A stretch of 6,007 nucleotides of DNA from Syntrophaceae bacterium UBA7544. Lineage in GTDB: Bacteria; Desulfobacterota; Syntrophia; Syntrophales; Smithellaceae. How positions within the stretch are numbered: position 1 is the first letter of the stretch; every line of letters begins with the position of its first letter. The position numbers and the translations under genes are program-made. The notes beneath the pieces are model-generated. The model was not told where the DNA came from and did not search any database. It saw only the letters and a list, made by a program, of their open reading frames with translations. Shown piece by piece: positions 1 through 5,286 of this stretch. The DNA lies in NCBI GenBank assembly GCA_002479215.1, contig DLME01000141.1:1-6007 (forward strand). Reading direction: 5' to 3'.

Positions 1-1026
1 AAGAGTGATTTCCCTTTTTAATTCTTTTTGTACATTGTCCAGGGCTTTTTCTGTATTCACTAAATCTTTTTGATCGAGAAATTCGGGCCATATAGGCAAA
101 ACTTCGTCTTCTCCGGGTAAAAGTTTTTTCATTAAACCGGTAAAAGGCCGCAGTAAAAAAATAAAGATAAATACAATGACAAGATTAAGTAAAAAATGCG
201 CCAGAGCAATTTGCTGAGTAGTACTGGAAGAAATGCTTTTCACTATATCCACGAAGTACGGCATAAAAATAAGGCACACAACTACACCAAAGCATTTGAA
301 GATAAGATGGGATACTGCGCTTCTTTTGCCGTTCATCGTTGCGACTGTTCCGGCCAATAGCGCCGTGACTGTAGTGCCGATATTTGCCCCCATAATTACA
401 GGCAGAGCATTTTCCAGTGATACTAAATCCTGCTGCGCTAAAAGAACTAAAATACTAATTGGTATAGCAGACGCATGAACAACGCCCGTTATAATCAGAC
501 CCAGTCCAATCCCTAAAAAAGGATTTTTTGTCTGGGCAATGAAGTTTATAAAGGACGGAGAATTCTTTAAAGGCTCCGCCGCTTGACTCACTAAATCTAA
601 CCCAAAGAAAATAAGGCCGAAATAAAAAACCATTTCGCCAATAATTTTCCATCTGCCCCTGCCGGTTAACCACAAAAGACCGCCCAGGGAAATAAAGAGC
701 GGTGAAATTTCCGTAAACCGCCAAATAACAAACTGCACAGTCAACGTAGTACCTATATCAGCTCCCAATATAATTGCCAAAGAACTATAAAAACTGATCA
801 ATCCTGCGCTCACCAAACCAACGGTAAGCGCAGTAGTAGCGGATGAACTTTGAAAAATAATTGTAGAAATCGCACCTGTAAAAAGCCCGTACAGAGGTTT
901 TTCTACGGCGTATCTGATGTATTGTATGATGCGGACATTAATTAATTTCTGTACGGCGGAAGAAAGATGAACCATACCGATTAGAAATAGAATTATACCG
1001 CTGATAACTATAATTATTTCTCTCAT
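1..1026 (-). CDS. Na+/phosphate cotransporter family protein (PF02690 type), C-terminus cut by window edge
   Basis: The first 342 codons are visible, with no stop before the window edge. The protein is an inner-membrane carrier of the Na/Pi cotransporter II family, whose members move phosphate, or in some cases another anion, with sodium. The family's inverted duplication is visible. Repeat 1 has QSSSATT at residues 59-65 and GADIGTT at 88-94. Repeat 2 has GANIGTT at 213-219, but its QSSS-equivalent is HASA (184-187). Several hydrophobic helices span about 3-20, 48-78, 80-100, 108-122, 130-147, 170-198, 208-228, 240-262 and 272-293. From about residue 300 the sequence turns polar and helical (LPGEDEVLPIW onward), which fits the start of the cytoplasmic PhoU-like tail many homologues carry. 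ATG 1026 is the only reasonable start, because an in-frame TAA lies directly before it. The gene follows a 22-codon ORF and was probably co-transcribed with it. The family is secure; the exact substrate is not. Confidence 0.93.
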   Translation of the reverse strand, partial: MREIIIVISGIILFLIGMVHLSSAVQKLINVRIIQYIRYAVEKPLYGLFTGAISTIIFQSSSATTALTVGLVSAGLISFYSSLAIILGADIGTTLTVQFVIWRFTEISPLFISLGGLLWLTGRGRWKIIGEMVFYFGLIFFGLDLVSQAAEPLKNSPSFINFIAQTKNPFLGIGLGLIITGVVHASAIPISILVLLAQQDLVSLENALPVIMGANIGTTVTALLAGTVATMNGKRSAVSHLIFKCFGVVVCLIFMPYFVDIVKSISSSTTQQIALAHFLLNLVIVFIFIFLLRPFTGLMKKLLPGEDEVLPIWPEFLDQKDLVNTEKALDNVQKELKREITL

Positions 1027-1048
1027 TTATTGATAATAAAATACCTCC
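1026..1048 (-). promoter_or_regulatory. Unusual ribosome binding site: distant Shine-Dalgarno with AT hairpin before the Na/Pi start
   Basis: On the minus strand GGAGG (1044-1048) is a perfect Shine-Dalgarno core, but it lies 17 bases before the ATG at 1026, much farther than the usual 5-10. The spacer contains an inverted repeat, TTTATT-ATC-AATAAA (1026-1040), that ends on the A of the start codon. If it folds, the effective spacing shrinks to a normal value and the start codon sits at the stem base. The stem is A/T only and therefore weak. The inverted repeat is seen directly; a role in translation is inferred. Confidence 0.45.
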
Positions 1049-1091
1049 GGTTTTTTAAGAAAGATAAATTAATTAAACAATTAATAGTTTT

Positions 1092-1160
1092 TTATTTCAT
1101 TAGGATGGTTAAACATACAAAAACGATCGTCACCAAAATACTTTTCTTAACAATCATCAT
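1092..1160 (-). CDS. Putative 22-residue hydrophobic membrane peptide or leader ORF upstream of the Na/Pi gene
   Basis: A short ORF begins ATGATGATTGTTAAG and ends AAATAA. It encodes a peptide with a start of the form MMIVKKS, a continuous hydrophobic stretch (ILVTIVFVCLTILM) and a final lysine. That layout suits a single membrane-spanning helix with positive residues at both ends. The best support is the ribosome binding site: AAGGAGG (1167-1173) lies 6 bases before the ATG, better than the site of the large gene downstream. A promoter-like sequence lies just upstream. It ends 65 bases before the Na/Pi start. It could be a small regulatory subunit of the transporter, a translated leader that controls it, or the remains of a longer gene. 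I do not recognise the peptide. Chance is possible at this length, although ribosome binding site, position and composition all agree. Confidence 0.5.
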   Translation of the reverse strand: MMIVKKSILVTIVFVCLTILMK

Positions 1161-1185
1161 TAATTTCCTCCTTGGCTAATGGATC

Positions 1186-1215
1186 CTTATATTTGAAGTG
1201 TCAATATAATGACAA
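1186..1215 (-). promoter_or_regulatory. Predicted sigma70-type promoter for the small ORF and Na/Pi gene
   Basis: Read on the minus strand: -35 TTGTCA (1210-1215), an 18-base spacer, and -10 TATAAG (1186-1191). Transcription would start near 1179, leaving a short leader of about 19 bases before the small ORF at 1160, with the strong AAGGAGG inside it. Both hexamers match consensus at 4-5 of 6 positions, and the placement makes sense. A TTGACA (1200-1205) also exists in this stretch but has no good -10 at 16-18 bases. Confidence 0.5.
1199..1214. promoter_or_regulatory. Palindromic operator-like site TGTCA-N6-TGACA over the -35 region
   Basis: A perfect 5-base inverted repeat with a 6-base AT spacer (TGTCA ATATAA TGACA) overlaps the predicted -35 box and spacer of the Na/Pi promoter. 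Half-sites of this form and spacing resemble targets of CRP/FNR-superfamily regulators: CRP uses TGTGA-N6-TCACA, and CooA is reported to use TGTCA-N6-CGACA. Its position over -35 would suit repression. It does not look like a Pho box, which uses direct repeats. The palindrome is seen; the regulator is inference. Confidence 0.3.
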
Positions 1216-1424
1216 ATTCATATTAAAACCACAAGTGCAATAATTATGAACAATTTGTTTTAAATAAAATTTCAGAGAAGAAATAATATCTACTCAAAAT
1301 GCGAAGTTGCCGGAAAAGAAATTTGGTAAATATCAATTTAAAGACATGTGCCCACAATCAAAAAATGAATACCATTTATAAGTATGATAAACAATTTTCC
1401 CGTAACGATAAAAGGTTGTCGAGG
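1216..1424. other. Intergenic stretch without a recognised gene
   Basis: This AT-rich gap lies between the end of the radical SAM gene and the Na/Pi promoter. I see no convincing reading frame and no strong terminator. A poor stem just past the radical SAM stop pairs ACAA and TTTT with AAAA and TTGT (about 1389-1419), with a bulge and only a short T-run, so it may act weakly or not at all. A plus-strand frame starting here at 1299 has no ribosome binding site, runs antisense into the radical SAM gene, and is not accepted. Confidence 0.5.
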
Positions 1425-2828
1425 TTAGTTTTTGAAATTGAATTTTTTTTCCAGCTCTCTCATGTCGTAATTTTGATAAATATCGGAATTAAAAAAAGCC
1501 TTTTCGTAAGAACTATTTAATACTAGCATGATGATGGCAGATGTTATGCTTTTAGTATCAAGCAATGTTTGAAAGAAACGCTTCATTTTTGTCCGAGATG
1601 CATAAAAATTTTTCTTTACATAATGCATTCCTTGATAAACTTCTTTAATTTCCAGCCATTGAGGTTTAAAGAGCATGCGCGTAAATGTATAATGCTTCCA
1701 TGCATCAGGATAGTTCGTATCGACAATGCGGTTTTGTTCATATAGCTCATTATAAAACTTTGTTCCGGGTAAGGGGGTTGGTTTTGTAATTTGCAAAATG
1801 TCTATTCTTGATTCCAAAATGAAATCTAATGTTTTTTTAAAGCTTTGAACTGTGTCATTGTCGCAACCAAGGATGAAGCAGCCAACTATTACGATACCGC
1901 TTTTTCTGATGTTTTTTATAAGTTCCAGGTAACTATGCTTCTTAATATAAGCGGCATTCAGATTTTTATTGTATATTTTCAGACTATCCAATTCAACCGA
2001 TTCAATTCCGAGCAGCGCGATGCGTACACCGGCTTTATAGGCAAGCTTCAGAAGCCTTAAATCTTCTCCCAGCTTTAAAGAAGCTTGAACATAGAAATAT
2101 TTTTTAATCTTATTTTTGATGATGGCCCTGAAAAACTGTTCCAGCCATCTCTTACCACCGTTATCACCATCTCCTCCCGAACTTTCATGTCCTATAATAT
2201 TATCGTCAACAAACATTACAAATTTACTTTTGATATCGGATAATTCTGTTATAACATCTTCAACTTTTCTTCTGCGGAATTTCCGGCCATTGAATCTTGT
2301 CACGGAACAAAAGTTGCAATCCATAGGGCATCCTCTGGATGTCAAAATAGTCCCCCAGAGATAACGGTTGTTTTGCATATATTCCCTTTTGGGGAAAGGC
2401 ATGTTCTCTAAAGGCAGGCGCTCGGCGTTATATTTTGATTGCAAACATTTATTCTCAAAATCATCTAAGACCTTGTGCCATATCGATTCAGCTTCACCTA
2501 TGACGACCGCATCACAATAATTCAGAGCTTCGTCTGGCATCGTTGATACATGTATTCCACCCATTACAACAGGAACCGATTTTTTACGGTACACTTGAGC
2601 GATCTCATAGGCCCGGCGCACATGGGCTGTGTAAGATGTAATGCCCACAATATCAGCATTGGGATAGCCCAAAGACTCTACGTTTTCATCAATTATTATA
2701 ATCTTATATTTATCTTCGGGTGTAAGAGCGGCAATATATGCCAGGGAAAGCGGGGGCATTGAAGAAGATTTATAAGCGCCTAAACTAGACTTTTTTTCGA
2801 CAGGATTAATAAGTAGCAGCGTATACAT
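1425..2828 (-). CDS. B12-binding-domain radical SAM protein (class B methyltransferase-like / HpnP-like family)
   Basis: The 467-residue product has an N-terminal cobalamin-binding Rossmann-type domain (about 3-130). It shows the family's PPLSLAYIAALTP (25-37), VVMGGIHVSTMPDEAL (87-102) and IGEAES (110-115). The radical SAM core (about 157-350) carries SRGCPMDCNFC (164-174), so Cys167, Cys171 and Cys174 would bind the [4Fe-4S] cluster that cleaves SAM. FVDDNI (206-211), GIES (274-277) and a GCFILGCDNDT strand/loop (316-326) follow. The C-terminal region from about 370, with PGTKFYNEL just before it, resembles the tail (DUF4070-like) of HpnP-type proteins. No DxHxxG motif is present, so cobalamin would bind base-off without a protein histidine, as in related enzymes. 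Members methylate or rearrange unactivated carbons in lipids, tetrapyrroles and natural products. There is no pathway context here, so the substrate is unknown. ATG 2828 preserves the full first beta-strand. The ribosome binding site is weak (AAAGAG), while the promoter is strong. Confidence 0.93.
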   Translation of the reverse strand: MYTLLLINPVEKKSSLGAYKSSSMPPLSLAYIAALTPEDKYKIIIIDENVESLGYPNADIVGITSYTAHVRRAYEIAQVYRKKSVPVVMGGIHVSTMPDEALNYCDAVVIGEAESIWHKVLDDFENKCLQSKYNAERLPLENMPFPKREYMQNNRYLWGTILTSRGCPMDCNFCSVTRFNGRKFRRRKVEDVITELSDIKSKFVMFVDDNIIGHESSGGDGDNGGKRWLEQFFRAIIKNKIKKYFYVQASLKLGEDLRLLKLAYKAGVRIALLGIESVELDSLKIYNKNLNAAYIKKHSYLELIKNIRKSGIVIVGCFILGCDNDTVQSFKKTLDFILESRIDILQITKPTPLPGTKFYNELYEQNRIVDTNYPDAWKHYTFTRMLFKPQWLEIKEVYQGMHYVKKNFYASRTKMKRFFQTLLDTKSITSAIIMLVLNSSYEKAFFNSDIYQNYDMRELEKKFNFKN

Positions 2829-2896
2829 TTTTAAGCGCTCTTTAAAGTAGTGTAATTAAATGTATATTGAATAATAACTTGCTTTTTTCGTATAGA

Positions 2897-2925
2897 AGTA
2901 TAGGGAAATCAGACTTGTATGTCAA
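2897..2925 (-). promoter_or_regulatory. Near-consensus sigma70 promoter for the radical SAM gene
   Basis: On the minus strand: -35 TTGACA (2920-2925, perfect), a 17-base spacer (optimal), and -10 TATACT (2897-2902, 5 of 6). Transcription would begin near 2890 and give a leader of about 60 bases. This is the best promoter match in the window and implies good basal transcription of the radical SAM gene, in contrast to its weak ribosome binding site. Confidence 0.75.
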
Positions 2926-3102
2926 TGAAAAATAGACAAAACACGCGGCATTTCGTATCTGAAAGCATCTATAAAAACTTACCTGAACTTTCAATTTGCT
3001 AACAGCACTATTTCCAATATTTAAGATATCAATAAGTGACACATGGAAATAAACTTTTCTCTAAGCTTGAAGTATAGCTATAAAGAAAATATCAATTATT
3101 CG

Positions 3103-3132
3103 TTGACAATATTAGCAAAATGTTGTTATATA
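3103..3132 (+). promoter_or_regulatory. Predicted sigma70 promoter for the PilZ-acetyltransferase-like gene and sensor gene
   Basis: -35 TTGACA (3103-3108, perfect), an 18-base spacer, and -10 TATATA (3127-3132). An alternative -10, TTATAT, has a 17-base spacer. Transcription would start near 3139, about 75 bases before the TTG start at 3214. It is the only good candidate upstream of the rightward pair, which probably forms one transcript. Confidence 0.6.
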
Positions 3133-3146
3133 TCAAGTTGTTTTAA

Positions 3147-3160
3147 TATTGGAACCAATA
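3147..3160. repeat. Dyad TATTGG-AA-CCAATA in the rightward leader, with a distant inverted half copy
   Basis: A perfect 6-base inverted repeat with a 2-base centre lies just downstream of the predicted start of transcription. Part of it (AATATTGGAA, 3145-3154) is matched in inverted orientation by TTCCAATATT at 3012-3021, 133 bases upstream. The pair could be regulator sites, or the dyad could be a tiny hairpin with an implausible 2-base loop, so a protein site is likelier. In such AT-rich DNA chance is a fair alternative. Confidence 0.28.
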
Positions 3161-3200
3161 AAAACAGTTAATCTTACCTTATTATCTTTTATTGAGATTG

Positions 3201-3216
3201 AGGAGATAATGTTTTG
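3201..3216 (+). promoter_or_regulatory. Ribosome binding site that sets a TTG start
   Basis: AGGAG (3201-3205) lies 8 bases before TTG at 3214, which opens the long frame. The nearer ATG at 3209 is in another frame and gives only ATG-TTT-TGA, whose stop overlaps the TTG. No upstream ATG extends the long frame, so TTG is the chosen start. The two-codon ORF also sits very close to the Shine-Dalgarno (3-base gap), which makes it a poor initiator. Confidence 0.65.
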
Positions 3217-5286
3217 AAGGAAAAAAGTCAAAAAATCGCGGTTACTCCTGCTCAGAACATTACACCTTATTATTCTCTGCCATGGCTTTTTCAGCACCAA
3301 GAACTCCTTACCGCTACGGCTACAGAACGGCCATGGGATCAAAAAAAGCTGGTTAACAAAATAAATCATCTGAATTTTATCGATGGTTATGTTTTTATTG
3401 TTTTGCACAATAGAGAAACCGACGAGCATATCTTAATTAAAGCGTACCCCCAGCCTTGCATAAAGGATGAACTCATTTGTCGACTGGATTTACAAGATAA
3501 TTTTCTTGATCAAAATAAATATAGGTTTGATTATTTAATGATCGATGATGGACTTAGCGTTATATTGGCGCCTGTCAAATTAATCAATATAGAAGGGAAT
3601 ACACTGAAATTAAACTTGCCCGATGAAAGCCGCGTCATAAAAACCCGCAAAACAAGACGCCATTACTGTCACGATATCTCCTGCGAATTAACTCAGGATG
3701 GTTTTAACGCCCAAGGCATGCTGATAGATTTTACGCCCAGCGCCCTGGGAATTAAATTATTTGTAAATGAAAATATAAATAAATTTGACGAAAATAATTC
3801 TGTCGAAATTAATCTGACACAAAATGGAGTCAAACTTTATTCCGGGCCATGCCGCTTAATGCGCAACGGAATAAATTCTCCCGATGATAAAATTGTTTTT
3901 AAACCGCTCACCACTCATATGGAGCGGTTTCCCAAAAGAAAAATGCGCAATCCGCGCCAGCATATTACCCCTTCTTTTTCGATAAGCTTTAAGCATCCTT
4001 TTACTCAGAAAAATGTGAAACGAGATATCTTTGAAATCTCCACATCTGGTTTTTCTGTACGCGATAATATGGAAGAAGAAACTCTAACCCCTGGAATGAT
4101 CATTCCGAATATGTCTATTGTTTATGCTGGTATTTTGAAAATGGATTGTTCCGTTCACGTGGTTTATCGCCATGAAGATAAAAATAATAACGTAGTACAA
4201 TGCGGTGTGGCTATTTTGGATATGGCTGTTCAGCTATATAGTTATCTCAATCATATTTTAGGTGCATATCTCGACGGTAATGCCCGTGTTTCCACAGAAG
4301 TCGATATGGATGCCCTGTGGGAATTCTTTTTTGATACCGGTTTTATTTACGGCGAAAAATATGAACATCTTCAGTGTTACCGTGAGATCTTCAAAGAAAC
4401 TTACCGGAAACTGTATCAATATAACCCGGATATCGCACGGCATTTTGTCTATGAAGAAAACGGGAAAATTTATGGGCATATGTCGATGGTACATGCATAT
4501 AACCCATCGTGGATAATCCATCATTTCGCCGCTAGACCAATGGAAAGTAAGATAACCGGTATCATGATTTTAAGACAGATAACACATTATATTAACGGTT
4601 GTTACCGTTTTGCTTCGGGAGGAATGGATTATGTAATGGCCTATTACCGGCCGGAAAACGAAGCAATGAATCTGATATTTGGAGGTTTTGTTGATTATTT
4701 AGGAAATCGCCAGGGAAGTTCTCTTGATTTGTTTTCATATACCATGTTTCAAAATGGTCTGTTAAAACATGACCTTCCATCCAGTTGGATGTTGCATGAA
4801 TGCACTCCTAATGACTTAAAAATAATGAAAGATTTTTATGGAAATTCTTCCGGCGGACTTATGCTTAACGCATTAGGATTAGACATTCAAATGAAACCTT
4901 TGAGAGAATCTTTTGCTAAAGCTGGATTTATAAGAAATTGTCAAACATTTTGTTTATACTTTGAAGGTAAGCTAGCAGCTTTTTTTATTGTCAACAAATC
5001 CGATCTCAGACTAAATTTTTCTGATTTGCTGAATGGAATTACTATATTTATAATTAATGATAAAAAATTAAAGTGGGATATTATTTTGGCTGCCATTAAT
5101 AAGCTTAGCTTCTATTATAAAGAGGGACATATACCTCTTCTTGTTTTTCCATCTAATTATCTAGCCGGACAAGGTATCAGCGCCGATAGAAATTACCAGT
5201 TGTTTATATTAAAAAATGATCCTTATGTGGAAAATTATACTGAATATATGGAAAGAAAATTCAGAATGAGATACAGGATAAAATGA
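3214..5286 (+). CDS. PilZ-domain protein with C-terminal acetyltransferase-like (GNAT-fold) region
   Basis: The product is a soluble 690-residue protein with no signal peptide or membrane helix. Residues 1-140 may be a small beta-rich N-terminal domain. A first PilZ-like segment has RKTRR (145-149) and DFTPSALG (172-179). A second has RFPKR (238-242) and EISTSG (274-279). These are the RxxxR and D/NxSxxG elements that bind cyclic di-GMP in PilZ proteins, but both second elements are altered (S to T and G to A in one, D to E in the other). From about 360, LWEFFFDTGFIYGEKY opens a region whose strand pattern suits a GNAT-fold acyltransferase: FVYEENGKIYGHMSM (411-425), WIIHHFAARP (433-442), then KITGIMILRQI (446-456), where the acetyl-CoA loop would lie. 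Residues 525-690 look like a second, more diverged GNAT-like unit (CLYFEGKLAAFFIVN at 580-594). I recall similar PilZ-plus-GNAT proteins in anaerobic deltaproteobacteria, with no known substrate. It overlaps the sensor gene by 4 bases. Confidence 0.8.
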   Translation: MKEKSQKIAVTPAQNITPYYSLPWLFQHQELLTATATERPWDQKKLVNKINHLNFIDGYVFIVLHNRETDEHILIKAYPQPCIKDELICRLDLQDNFLDQNKYRFDYLMIDDGLSVILAPVKLINIEGNTLKLNLPDESRVIKTRKTRRHYCHDISCELTQDGFNAQGMLIDFTPSALGIKLFVNENINKFDENNSVEINLTQNGVKLYSGPCRLMRNGINSPDDKIVFKPLTTHMERFPKRKMRNPRQHITPSFSISFKHPFTQKNVKRDIFEISTSGFSVRDNMEEETLTPGMIIPNMSIVYAGILKMDCSVHVVYRHEDKNNNVVQCGVAILDMAVQLYSYLNHILGAYLDGNARVSTEVDMDALWEFFFDTGFIYGEKYEHLQCYREIFKETYRKLYQYNPDIARHFVYEENGKIYGHMSMVHAYNPSWIIHHFAARPMESKITGIMILRQITHYINGCYRFASGGMDYVMAYYRPENEAMNLIFGGFVDYLGNRQGSSLDLFSYTMFQNGLLKHDLPSSWMLHECTPNDLKIMKDFYGNSSGGLMLNALGLDIQMKPLRESFAKAGFIRNCQTFCLYFEGKLAAFFIVNKSDLRLNFSDLLNGITIFIINDKKLKWDIILAAINKLSFYYKEGHIPLLVFPSNYLAGQGISADRNYQLFILKNDPYVENYTEYMERKFRMRYRIK

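Larger units (their letters stand above)
2829..3213. other. Divergent intergenic regulatory region
   Basis: These 385 bases separate two divergently transcribed genes. They hold a near-consensus leftward promoter (2897-2925), a rightward promoter (3103-3132) and a dyad (3147-3160) in the rightward leader. A leader of about 60 bases precedes the radical SAM start. About 180 bases between the two promoters (2926-3102) have no assigned role. A minus-strand frame of 66 codons at 2842-3042 runs across the leftward promoter, lacks a ribosome binding site, and is not accepted as a gene. Confidence 0.6.

Noticed and set aside
233..478. Plus-strand 81-codon frame
   Set aside because: It lies wholly antisense to the Na/Pi cotransporter gene, which has clear family motifs, and has no independent support.
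455..724. Minus-strand 89-codon frame
   Set aside because: It is an alternate frame inside the Na/Pi gene on the same strand, and its product has no recognisable features.
1068..1085. Inverted repeat ATTAATT-AAAC-AATTAAT between the small ORF and the Na/Pi gene
   Set aside because: The stem is only A/T pairs with no following T-run, so it is too weak for a terminator and is likely chance in AT-rich DNA.
1217..1250. TTCATA...TATGAA inverted repeat in the gap
   Set aside because: Six-base arms with a loop of more than 20 bases in AT-rich sequence are expected by chance.
1299..1520. Plus-strand 73-codon frame starting in the intergenic gap
   Set aside because: It has no ribosome binding site or promoter, its composition is atypical, and its second half is antisense to the end of the radical SAM gene.
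2842..3042. Minus-strand 66-codon frame upstream of the radical SAM gene
   Set aside because: It spans the near-consensus promoter at 2897-2925, so the transcript would lack its start. It has no ribosome binding site or recognisable domain.
2891..3076. Direct repeat GAAGTATAG (near 2895 and 3069)
   Set aside because: Two copies of a 9-mer in AT-rich intergenic DNA. One copy is part of the leftward -10 region and there is no regular spacing or third copy.
4258..4524. Overlapping short frames on both strands
   Set aside because: Both fall inside the PilZ/acetyltransferase-like gene, whose own frame is continuous and domain-bearing.
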